From Sulfuricaulis limicola (GTDB lineage Bacteria; Pseudomonadota; Gammaproteobacteria; Acidiferrobacterales; Sulfurifustaceae): a DNA stretch of 64,000 bases. Position 1 is the first letter of the stretch. Each line of letters starts with the position of its first letter. The translations under genes and the position numbers were made by a program. This document shows positions 56,195 to 63,743 of this stretch, piece after piece. The notes beneath the pieces are model-generated. The model was not told the origin of the DNA and ran no database searches. It saw only the letters and a list, made by a program, of their open reading frames with translations. The stretch covers positions 2,573,501-2,637,500 of the forward strand of contig NZ_AP014879.1 of assembly GCF_002355735.1 (NCBI RefSeq). The letters run 5' to 3'.

Positions 56195-56461
56195 ATGAAA
56201 AAGTCACTGATCAGCCTGTTTGCCCTGGCATTCGCCATGATGTTCGGCATGGTGCACGTCGCCAGCGCGATGAAGCATGAAGCCCCGGCCGGCGCTGCCG
56301 CGGCGGAAGCCAAGAAAGAGGCGAAGCAGGAGAAGAAAGAGAAGAAGATGAAGAAGAAAGCCGCCAAGAAGGAAGAGAAGAAAGAAGAGATGAAGGGCGC
56401 GGCCCCGGCAACGCCGGCCACCCCGGCCGCTCCTGCGACCCCGGCCGCTCCTGCCAAGTAA
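56195..56461 (+). CDS. Small secreted Lys/Glu/Ala-rich protein under sigma-54 control
   Basis: 88 residues. A clear signal peptide (1-25, ending VHVASA) leaves a mature chain of about 63 residues. That chain has three zones: an Ala-rich start, a highly charged middle with alternating Lys and Glu (about residues 39-66, e.g. KKEEKKEEMKG), and a PATPA repeat tail. There is no fold motif, so it is probably extended or helical and disordered. AAGGAG lies 13 bp before the ATG. An intrinsic terminator follows at 56487, so it is a single-gene transcript from the sigma-54 promoter. It has some likeness in composition to acid-shock-type periplasmic proteins, but I do not assign it. A function in the envelope is inferred from export and from regulation. 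Confidence 0.8.
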   Translation: MKKSLISLFALAFAMMFGMVHVASAMKHEAPAGAAAAEAKKEAKQEKKEKKMKKKAAKKEEKKEEMKGAAPATPATPAAPATPAAPAK

Positions 56462-56486
56462 CAGCGTTTAGTTTTTGAGCTGCACC

Positions 56487-56515
56487 AAAGCGCCCCGAAA
56501 GGGGCGCTTTGCTTT
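56487..56515 (+). terminator. Intrinsic terminator after the Lys-rich secreted-protein gene
   Basis: AAAGCGCCCC at 56487-56496, GAAA loop, GGGGCGCTTT at 56501-56510, then GCTTTG. The A/T ends make it usable on both strands, matching the convergent gene that ends at 56524. Confidence 0.85.
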
Positions 56516-56523
56516 GTAAGCCG

Positions 56524-57054
56524 CTACTTCTTCTTGGGCGCGACTTTTTTCTTCGCCGGTTTGGCGGCGGTTTTCTTCCCGGCCTTTTTCGCCGGGCTTT
56601 TCCCGGCCGCCGGGGCCTTGGCGCTGCGTACGCGCTCGATCAGCCCGCGCAAATAGTCCATATACTTCTGTGTATTCGCCACCGCGGTTTTGGCGGCGTC
56701 GATGCCGGACTCGCCCGGCTTGAGCTGGCGGTAGGCCATCTCGATTACGTCCTCATCCAGGCCGGCAAAACGTCCCGCCGCCGGACCGGCCAGGCGACAC
56801 ACTTCCTTCACGCTGGCCTTGGCCCGCAGGTTGATTTCGTGCAACTGTTTGGCACGGCTCGGCCCGACCCAGCTCACGATGGTCCATTGACCACCCGGTG
56901 CCCCGGGCTTGTCGAGGAAGTCCTGCCATACCTTGCTCGCGGCCTGGCAATCCTTGGTGACGCCTTCAAGGCGGGCCAGCACGTCGGCGCGCTGCTTGCC
57001 GCGGTCGGCTTTCCAGCGCGCTACCAGGTCAATCGCTCGGTCCAAACTATCCAT
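56524..57054 (-). CDS. Protein of unknown function with histone-H1-like Lys/Ala tail
   Basis: 176 residues from the ATG at 57054, which has GGAG seven bases upstream; the frame is open to 57336 without support. Residues 1-135 are helical and contain no domain I recognise (MDSLDRAIDLVARWKADRGKQ-type start, WTIVSWVGPSRAKQLHEI). The last about 40 residues are Lys/Ala/Pro repeats (AKKAGKKTAAKPAKKK) like eukaryotic H1 tails or AlgP. DNA or RNA binding by the tail is likely; the role is unknown. It is convergent with the Lys-rich secreted-protein gene. Confidence 0.75.
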   Translation of the reverse strand: MDSLDRAIDLVARWKADRGKQRADVLARLEGVTKDCQAASKVWQDFLDKPGAPGGQWTIVSWVGPSRAKQLHEINLRAKASVKEVCRLAGPAAGRFAGLDEDVIEMAYRQLKPGESGIDAAKTAVANTQKYMDYLRGLIERVRSAKAPAAGKSPAKKAGKKTAAKPAKKKVAPKKK

Positions 57055-57263
57055 TGAGTATCTCCGTTTCCTTGGTCTTGAGGGGCGCGGTACATCCCGC
57101 GGTTCAGCTTGTTTATTTATTTTGGGACAAGGGATGGGGACTGACAAGGTAAACGCAAACAAAATAAATCGGCTTTTTTGCCGGATTTTTGACTGATTCC
57201 AGGCTGGCGGCCGGCGGCGGCCGGCGCCGGAAGGACGGCGCGGCACGCGCCGGAATTCACAAC

Positions 57264-58148
57264 CTATTTCGCCAGCCTGGCCTCGGACAGCAGGCGCTGC
57301 CCGGCAAAGCGGATGGTCATAATCCCGGCCAGACACACCAGCGCGGTGCCGCCGAAGGACAGCAGGTCCGGGATCTCACCCCAGAACATCCAGCCGATGG
57401 CGGCGGCGAACACCACGGTGGCATAGGTGAACGGACCGACCTGGGCCGCCGGTGCGTGGGAATAGGCGCGCGTCAGCAGCAATTGCGCCAGGCTCGCCAG
57501 CGCGCCCATCAAGATGAGCAGGGTCCACAAAGCGGGGTCGGGCGTCTGCCAGCGCCAGGCGAGCGGCACCGCGGACACCGCCGTGCACACGAGGCTGAAG
57601 TAAAACACAATGCGCAAGGTCGGCTCCGTGTGCGTGAGGCGCCGGATGCTGACCATCGCCAGCGCCGCAAACAGACCCGAGGCCACGCCGATGAGCGAAA
57701 CCGGCGTGAACAGGTCGAGGCCCGGTTTCAGGATCAGCAGGATGCCGATGAAACCGGTGATGATCGCGGCCCATATCTTGCGCGGGATTTTTTCGCCCAG
57801 CCAGGCGGCGGCAATGAACGGCACGAACAGCGGCGTGGAGTAATTGAGCAGCGTGGCCTCGGCCAGCGGCAGGTGCGCGATGGCGTAGAAATAACAGTAC
57901 ATCGCCGCCACCCCGGCGAGCCCGCGCCACAGATGCCCGCGCAGGTTTTTGGTTTTCAGGTGGCCGACGCCGCGATGCAAGACCCATGGCAACAGCGCCA
58001 GCAGACCCATGACGCTGCGGAAGAACACCACCATCTCGTTCGGCAGATGCGCGGACATGTACTTGACCAGCGCGCCCATGACGGAGAACAGCAGACCCGA
58101 GGCGAGCATCAACAGCGCGCCGCGCCGGAGGTTGTCCGCGTGCGCCAC
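57264..58148 (-). CDS. EamA-family (DMT superfamily) transporter
   Basis: 294 residues, ten predicted membrane helices in two EamA repeats (first LLMLASGLLFSVMGALVKY, second TLLILMGALASLAQLLLTRAYS). Drug/metabolite transporters of this group export small metabolites or amino-acid derivatives; the substrate is not readable. It begins 3 bp after the DUF523-DUF1722 gene stop and is probably co-transcribed with it. Confidence 0.88.
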   Translation of the reverse strand: MAHADNLRRGALLMLASGLLFSVMGALVKYMSAHLPNEMVVFFRSVMGLLALLPWVLHRGVGHLKTKNLRGHLWRGLAGVAAMYCYFYAIAHLPLAEATLLNYSTPLFVPFIAAAWLGEKIPRKIWAAIITGFIGILLILKPGLDLFTPVSLIGVASGLFAALAMVSIRRLTHTEPTLRIVFYFSLVCTAVSAVPLAWRWQTPDPALWTLLILMGALASLAQLLLTRAYSHAPAAQVGPFTYATVVFAAAIGWMFWGEIPDLLSFGGTALVCLAGIMTIRFAGQRLLSEARLAK

Positions 58149-58151
58149 CGG

Positions 58152-59120
58152 TCAGGGACCGCCGCGCAGCAGTAGTTCGCGCGGATCGGGATTCAGGTAG
58201 GTCTGGCCGGCAATGTACGGATCGGGATGGCGCCGGAAGTGATGCTTGAGCAGGGTCAGCGGCGCGGCGAACGGCGCCTCGCCCCGGCGGTAGGCGTGGA
58301 TCATCCCGAGCAGTTCGGCCTTGTCCCCGGCGTCGAGATGTTTTTTCAGATAACCCATCAGGTGCATCAGCACATTGGCGTGGCGTGCCGGTGTCGCCAG
58401 GCGCTGGAACGCCTGCATCAGATGCAACAGATAGTCGCGTCCCGACTCCTTCAGATTCTTCCGGCCGGCCTGCGCCACCAGCCGTCCGAGCGCGCGGTAG
58501 GCCTCGACGTCATGCGCCATGAGCGCCAGCTTGTGGCGCGTGTGAAATTCCACCAGCCGCCCGGCGCTCAGCCCCTGCGCCGCGAGTTCCTGCCAGCGCC
58601 GGTAGACGAACACGCGCTCGATGAAATTCTCCCGCAGGCGCGGATCGCTGAGCCGGCCCTCCTCCTCCGCCGGCAACCAGGGTTGGCCGGAGAGAAACGC
58701 GTCGGCGTATATTCCCCGGCCGCTCTTGGCCGGCACCCCGGCATGCTGATACACCTTGACGCGCTCCATGCCACAACTCGGCGAGCGGCTCTTGAACACA
58801 TAACCGCTCAGGTCGTCGAGCTTGCGCGCCTGCTGTTTGCCGTAGGCGGCGAGCTTGTCCGTGACATCGATCGAGGCGTCCTTCACGCCGACGGCGCGCG
58901 GTGCGGAGGCAGCGCCCACCAGCCGGATCGGCGGTCGCGGTATGCCCAGGCCGATGGCGACCTCGGGGCAGACCGGAACCCATTCGAAAAACTGCCCGAG
59001 CGTGCCGCTCAGAAAACTGTCGAGCTTGTGATTGCCGTCGAAACGCACCTTCTGTCCCAGCAGGCAACTGCTGATGCCAAGATGTATTTTGTCGCTGTGA
59101 ACTTCCGTGGTTTTGGTCAC
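58152..59120 (-). CDS. DUF523-DUF1722 fusion protein (YbgA-like)
   Basis: 322 residues. The N-terminal DUF523 part carries LGISSCLLGQKVRFDGNHK, PVCPEVAIGLGIPRPPIRL and the Cys-containing KSRSPSCGMERV. The C-terminal DUF1722 (YbgA) part is from about residue 185 (EFHTRHKLALMAHDVEAYRALG). Such fusions are common in Proteobacteria, often near photolyase or stress genes; cysteines in DUF523 suggest a metal or Fe-S site. No reaction is established in this context. Confidence 0.9.
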   Translation of the reverse strand: MTKTTEVHSDKIHLGISSCLLGQKVRFDGNHKLDSFLSGTLGQFFEWVPVCPEVAIGLGIPRPPIRLVGAASAPRAVGVKDASIDVTDKLAAYGKQQARKLDDLSGYVFKSRSPSCGMERVKVYQHAGVPAKSGRGIYADAFLSGQPWLPAEEEGRLSDPRLRENFIERVFVYRRWQELAAQGLSAGRLVEFHTRHKLALMAHDVEAYRALGRLVAQAGRKNLKESGRDYLLHLMQAFQRLATPARHANVLMHLMGYLKKHLDAGDKAELLGMIHAYRRGEAPFAAPLTLLKHHFRRHPDPYIAGQTYLNPDPRELLLRGGP

Positions 59121-59248
59121 CAGTCTCCGTCCTCCGCCTGAACCTGGCCGTCATTCTAAATCAGCCGGTGAGTTTCCGACGGTACATCCTGCAAAAATGC
59201 ACCACTTGGCGCGCTACGCGGTCATGCCGGGGTGCTAAAGTTGCGCTT

Positions 59249-59995
59249 ATGCTCATCCCGCAACTGGTGGCGCACCGCGGCTACCCCCGGCATTACCCGG
59301 AAAACACCCTGATCGGGCTCGAAGCCGCCATTGCCGCGGGGGCGCGCTTCGTCGAAGTGGACGTGCAGCTTTCGCGCGACCGCGTGCCGGTGCTGTTCCA
59401 CGATCGCGACCTGAAGCGCCTGTGCGGTGTGCACGGAAAGGTCCATGACCTCCACTACGAGGAACTGTGGCACCTGCGCGTCGCCGAGCGCGAGCGTTTC
59501 GGCGAGCGATTCAAGGACGTGCACATCACCCGTCTGGCCGAGCTGGGCCATCTTCTGATACGCCATCCGGAGGTAACCGCCTTCATCGAACTCAAGCGCT
59601 CGAGCCTCGAGCGCTTTGGCGTCGAGAGCCTGCTGACACTGGTGCGGCGCTCGCTGAAGCCGGCGCTCGATCAATGCGTGCTGATTTCCTATTCGCTCGA
59701 GGCGCTGGTGGCGGCGCGCCAACAGGGCTGGCCCCGGCTCGGCGTCGTCATCGATCACTGGTACGAACGCGGGCAGGAACTCATTGATGAAATCCGTCCG
59801 GCATTTCTTTTTTGCGATGTCGACGGCCTGCCACGCGACGGCCATCTTGGCATCGATGGCATGAAGCTCGTGGTGTTCGAGGTCGCGGACGCCCCGCTGG
59901 CGCTGGCGCTGGCCGCGCGCGGTGTCGATTTCATCGAAACCTTCGCCGTCGGCGAGATGCTCCAGGAATTTTCCCGTCTCGCGCCGTCCGGATGA
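59249..59995 (+). CDS. Glycerophosphodiester phosphodiesterase
   Basis: 248 residues from the ATG at 59249. The GDPD active site is shown by VAHRGYPRHYPENTLIG (catalytic His and Glu), EVDVQLSRDRVPVLFHD (metal Glu/Asp and second His), and AFIELKRSS. No signal peptide, so a cytoplasmic UgpQ-type enzyme that releases glycerol-3-phosphate. The next gene, a GlpD-like dehydrogenase, overlaps it by four bases, joining hydrolysis and oxidation in one step. Confidence 0.92.
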   Translation: MLIPQLVAHRGYPRHYPENTLIGLEAAIAAGARFVEVDVQLSRDRVPVLFHDRDLKRLCGVHGKVHDLHYEELWHLRVAERERFGERFKDVHITRLAELGHLLIRHPEVTAFIELKRSSLERFGVESLLTLVRRSLKPALDQCVLISYSLEALVAARQQGWPRLGVVIDHWYERGQELIDEIRPAFLFCDVDGLPRDGHLGIDGMKLVVFEVADAPLALALAARGVDFIETFAVGEMLQEFSRLAPSG

Positions 59996-61161
59996 CCACA
60001 CCAACCTACGATGTCGTCATCATCGGCGGCGGCATTCATGGCGTCGGCGTGGCCCAGGCCGCGGCCGCCGCGGGCCATTCGGCGCTGCTGCTGGAACGGC
60101 AGGAACTCGCCCATGGCACCTCCAGCCGCTCCAGCAAGCTCATCCACGGCGGCCTGCGCTATCTCGAAAGCGCGCAGTTCGGGCTGGTGCGCGAATCGCT
60201 GCGCGAGCGCGAAATCCTCCTGCGCAACGCGCCCGGCCTGGTGCGGCGCGTGCCGTTTTACATCCCGGTTTATTCCTTCACCCGCCGCCCGCCGTGGATG
60301 ATCCGCGCCGGGCTGTCGCTGTATGCCCTGCTCGGCGGACTTTCCCGCGACGCGCGCTTCGAATCCGTGCCGCGCGCGCGCTGGGACAGCCTCGACGGGC
60401 TCGACACCCGCGGGTTGCGCGCGGTGTTCCGCTACGAAGACGCCCAGACCGACGATGCCCGGCTGACCCGGGCGGTGATGCGCTCGGCGCAGGCGCTGGG
60501 CGCGGAACTGCGCTGCCCGGCGAATTTTCTGTCGGCGATACGCAGCGGGAACGGCTACCAGGTGCAATATCTCGATCGCGACGGGGAGCAAACCTGTGGC
60601 GCGCGGACGCTGGTGAACGCCGCCGGCCCGTGGGCCAATGCCGTGCTCGACCGCATCACGCCGCGCCCGCCGACGCTGACCGTGGAGCTCATTCAGGGCG
60701 CGCATGTCCTGATCGAGGGCGAGACCCGTTACGGCATCTATTATGTCGAGGCCCCGAGCGACGGGCGCGCCGTGTTCGTCATGCCATGGAAAGGACAAAC
60801 CCTGGTGGGCACCACGGAAACCGCCTTCAGCGGAGACCCCGGAAGCGTGCGGGCGCTGCCGCAGGAAATTTCCTACCTGCAGGAAACGCTGCAACACTAT
60901 TTTCCTCATCACCGCGGGCGGCTGCTGGACAGTTTTGCCGGCCTGCGCGTGCTGCCGCAAGGGCCCGGCACGGTGTTCCATCGCTCGCGCGAGACCGTGC
61001 TGCACCCGGATGACGCGGAAGCGGTGCGCCTCGTCACCGTCTATGGCGGCAAACTCACCGGCTACCGCGCCACCGCTGCGAAAGTCATGCGGCAGTTGCG
61101 GAAAGCACTGCCGGGGCGCGTGACGGTCGCGGACACCGCGAAACTGGGACTCTCCCCGTGA
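59992..61161 (+). CDS. glpD: FAD-dependent glycerol-3-phosphate dehydrogenase, short form
   Basis: 389 residues from the ATG at 59992, overlapping the phosphodiesterase stop. FAD motif VVIIGGGIHGVGVAQAA, then GTSSRSSKLIHGGLRYLE, and the C-terminal LVTVYGGKLTGYRATA. The enzyme oxidises glycerol-3-phosphate to DHAP and feeds electrons to quinone. E. coli GlpD has about 500 residues; the C-terminal helical cap domain is missing here. The FAD-binding core is intact, so a short active form is more likely than a truncated relic. Confidence 0.88.
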   Translation: MTTPTYDVVIIGGGIHGVGVAQAAAAAGHSALLLERQELAHGTSSRSSKLIHGGLRYLESAQFGLVRESLREREILLRNAPGLVRRVPFYIPVYSFTRRPPWMIRAGLSLYALLGGLSRDARFESVPRARWDSLDGLDTRGLRAVFRYEDAQTDDARLTRAVMRSAQALGAELRCPANFLSAIRSGNGYQVQYLDRDGEQTCGARTLVNAAGPWANAVLDRITPRPPTLTVELIQGAHVLIEGETRYGIYYVEAPSDGRAVFVMPWKGQTLVGTTETAFSGDPGSVRALPQEISYLQETLQHYFPHHRGRLLDSFAGLRVLPQGPGTVFHRSRETVLHPDDAEAVRLVTVYGGKLTGYRATAAKVMRQLRKALPGRVTVADTAKLGLSP

Positions 61162-61352
61162 CACAATGCCGCGGTCATCGCGCCTGAAACCAGTCATCGG
61201 CGGCTGGCAAACCGCGTCGGCTTTGCGCGCAAAGTCCTTGGCGTAAAAGCCTTTTTGGTTTCGGGAAAATCAGCGGCTTGCCAGACACGCACTTCTTCCA
61301 CAGAATGCGCAAAAACATTAGAACATCAGGTCAGACGGAGGGGGCGGTATCA

Positions 61353-61706
61353 ATGAATATCTTCGTGGGGAATCTCTCCGCGGCCGTCACGGCGGACGAC
61401 CTGCGCCGGCTGTTCGCCGGCTACGGCACCACCATCAACGCCATCATCATGCGCGACACCGATACCGGCCTGCCGCTCGGCTACGGCCATGTGTACGTGG
61501 TGCCGGAGCAGGCCGCCTACGAGGCCATCATCAACCTCGACAAGCAAGAGCTGAAAGGCAGCCCCATCATCGTGCGCGAATGCCTGTACCGCACGCGCCA
61601 GGAACGGCGCCTGCGCCGCTTCCTGTGGCGCGGCAACGAGCGGCGGGTGGCGGAATCGCGCCGTCACAACGGCTACGATCAAACCTCCCGACAACGTACC
61701 GGTTGA
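61353..61706 (+). CDS. RNA-binding protein with single RRM
   Basis: About 117 residues from the ATG at 61353. The RRM has RNP2 NIFVGNLS at the N-terminus and RNP1-like GYGHVYVV near residue 50. The usual third aromatic of RNP1 is partly changed (GHVYV instead of GFGFV). The last about 35 residues are strongly basic (RTRQERRLRRF, RRHNGYDQTSRQRTG). Small bacterial RRM proteins bind RNA and are often cold- or stress-regulated; targets are unknown. Confidence 0.88.
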   Translation: MNIFVGNLSAAVTADDLRRLFAGYGTTINAIIMRDTDTGLPLGYGHVYVVPEQAAYEAIINLDKQELKGSPIIVRECLYRTRQERRLRRFLWRGNERRVAESRRHNGYDQTSRQRTG

Positions 61707-61712
61707 ACCGGT

Positions 61713-62837
61713 TCAGCCGGCGATTCGCTCAATCGTCCAGTAAACTCCGGTCGCAGCGATCAGCGCCGACAACGGCAACACCAGGCGCGCCCGGTACCAG
61801 CTTTTCGTTTTCCACCACAGGCCGATCAGCAGCCAGGCCAGGGTGATCACGGTGAGCTGGCCGAGCTCCACACCCAGGTTGAACGTCAACAATGCCGTCA
61901 GAAATTCCGAGCGCGGCAGGCCGATCTCGTGCAACACGCCGGCGAAGCCGAGTCCGTGCAGCAGCCCGAAACCGAAGACCACGAAGGCGCGCCACGGTTT
62001 CAGTTCCGACGTGACCAGGTTTTCGATCGCCACGTAGGCGATCGAGGCCGCGATCAGCGGTTCCACGATCGCCGGCGAAAGCGAGACGATGCCGTAGATA
62101 CTCAGGCCGAGCGTAAGGGTGTGCGCCAGCGTGAACGCGGTCACCTGCACCAGCAGCGGCTTCCAGCGCGTGCTCAGCAGGAACAGCCCGAGCACGAACA
62201 GGATGTGATCGAGACCCTTGGGCAGGATATGGGTGAAGCCGAGCACGGTGTATTGCGCGGCGACTTCCAGTCGGGTTTTCTGTTGCAGGCCGACGCCCAG
62301 AATGTAGGGCTCGCTCCTGGCGCCGTTCTTCAGCCACAGCGCCACCGGATCTCCGCCCGATGCGGCCGGCAGCCGCACGATGCTCTCGCCGAAATCCGCC
62401 GCATAGCCCCAGCGGAAGACGCGCGCACCCGCCGGAACGGCGCCGCACAGATGCAACAGCGTCAGCCGCGCGCGCGCCGTGTCGCCGACCTCCGGCACCG
62501 TGATCGAACACAAGGCCGGTGGCAGGCGCGCCTCGTCGAAACGGATTTCAATCCCTTCGAAATATCGCGGCAGGAACTCGCGGATTTTTCCTTCGAGCAC
62601 CGCGGGCGGCAAGTCGCGCAGCTGGTTGTACGTCTGCGCGTTGGGCGATTCATCGGTGTCCTTGTGCTGCGGGCTCACGCCTGCGATCACCGCCTCCATG
62701 TTGGCGCTGAGTTCGATGTCGTAGCGCTCGGCGCTGAAACTCACGGTCGCGATCGCGGGACGGATTTCGTGGGCGCGCGCGCCATTGGCAACGACCAGCA
62801 GCAACAAGGCCATCAATAAAATGGGTAATCGGGACAT
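61713..62837 (-). CDS. HupE/UreJ-family membrane protein with exported N-terminal domain
   Basis: About 374 residues from the ATG at 62837. A signal peptide (1-21, ending GARA) precedes an extracytoplasmic domain of roughly 160 residues (HEIRPAIATVSF start). Six or so C-terminal helices follow with the HupE/UreJ signature FTHILPKGLDHILFVLGLFLLS and FAGVLHEIGLP. HupE/UreJ proteins are secondary nickel or cobalt permeases. The His-rich start of the mature protein fits metal binding. Divergent from a DUF4198 gene, it may form a metal-handling unit with it. Confidence 0.83.
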   Translation of the reverse strand: MSRLPILLMALLLLVVANGARAHEIRPAIATVSFSAERYDIELSANMEAVIAGVSPQHKDTDESPNAQTYNQLRDLPPAVLEGKIREFLPRYFEGIEIRFDEARLPPALCSITVPEVGDTARARLTLLHLCGAVPAGARVFRWGYAADFGESIVRLPAASGGDPVALWLKNGARSEPYILGVGLQQKTRLEVAAQYTVLGFTHILPKGLDHILFVLGLFLLSTRWKPLLVQVTAFTLAHTLTLGLSIYGIVSLSPAIVEPLIAASIAYVAIENLVTSELKPWRAFVVFGFGLLHGLGFAGVLHEIGLPRSEFLTALLTFNLGVELGQLTVITLAWLLIGLWWKTKSWYRARLVLPLSALIAATGVYWTIERIAG

Positions 62838-62947
62838 GCTTTGTGTTTTCCGGTTTGCGACGAAACGGGTATCGGAGCTTATGTTATGCTGCTGGTCGAC
62901 GCTGCTACATGGACCTGCCTGTGACGACAAAATTCCGCGCGCAGTTT

Positions 62948-63733
62948 ATGCGAAATTCACGCTACCTGCTCATTGCCGCATTACTGGCTGTCGCCTGGCC
63001 GGCCGTGGCCCACGACTTCTGGATCGAACCGCAGGCGTTCCGCCCCAAACCCGGAACGGCGGTGGGACTGCGCCTGTTCGTGGGCCAGGAATTCAAGGGT
63101 GACTCCGTGCCCTATTTCCCGCAGAAATTCGAGCGCTATGTCGTCGCCGGTCCGGCCGGCACGCAGCCCATCCCCGGCGTGCTGGGCGATGAACCCGCCG
63201 GCACGGTAACGCCGGCGGCGCCCGGGTTATATGTCATCGGGCTGCACACCAAACCGGACTCGGTCAGCTTCGATACCTCCGAAGAATTCGAAAAATATCT
63301 GCTCAAGGAAGGGCTCGAACGCAACCTGGCCTTGCATCGACAGCACCGGAAACCCGGAAGGAAAATCGAGGAGACTTATTTCCGCTGCGCCAAGTCGCTC
63401 ATCGCGGCGGGAGCGGTCGGGGATGACGCGGACCACGTCCTCGGCTTTCCGCTCGAACTCATTGCCGAAACCAGTCCCTACCGCGCACGCACGCTGCGCC
63501 TGCGGCTGCTGTATCAGGGCAAACCGCTTTCCGGCGCGCTGGTGGTCGCGTTCAACAAGGCCGAACCGCTCGCCAAACTCAAGGCACGCACCGACGACAA
63601 CGGGCGCGTGGAATTTTCCCTGCCGCATTCCGGCGTCTGGCTGGTGACGTCGGTGCACATGATTCCGGCGTCCTTCTTTTCCGGTCATGACTGGGAAAGC
63701 CTGTGGGCCTCGCTGACCTTTGAACGACCGTAA
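62948..63733 (+). CDS. DUF4198 exported protein
   Basis: About 261 residues from the ATG at 62948; an ATG at 62909 is the alternative. Signal peptide ends WPAVA, and the mature protein starts with HDFWIEPQAFRPKPG, the DUF4198 signature with an N-terminal His that often binds metal. The end has a CarboxypepD-like beta-sandwich (LSGALVVAFNKAEP region). DUF4198/NikM-like proteins accompany nickel or cobalt uptake or TonB systems. Context with a HupE/UreJ gene supports metal handling. Confidence 0.85.
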   Translation: MRNSRYLLIAALLAVAWPAVAHDFWIEPQAFRPKPGTAVGLRLFVGQEFKGDSVPYFPQKFERYVVAGPAGTQPIPGVLGDEPAGTVTPAAPGLYVIGLHTKPDSVSFDTSEEFEKYLLKEGLERNLALHRQHRKPGRKIEETYFRCAKSLIAAGAVGDDADHVLGFPLELIAETSPYRARTLRLRLLYQGKPLSGALVVAFNKAEPLAKLKARTDDNGRVEFSLPHSGVWLVTSVHMIPASFFSGHDWESLWASLTFERP

Positions 63734-63743
63734 GGGGTTTCAC

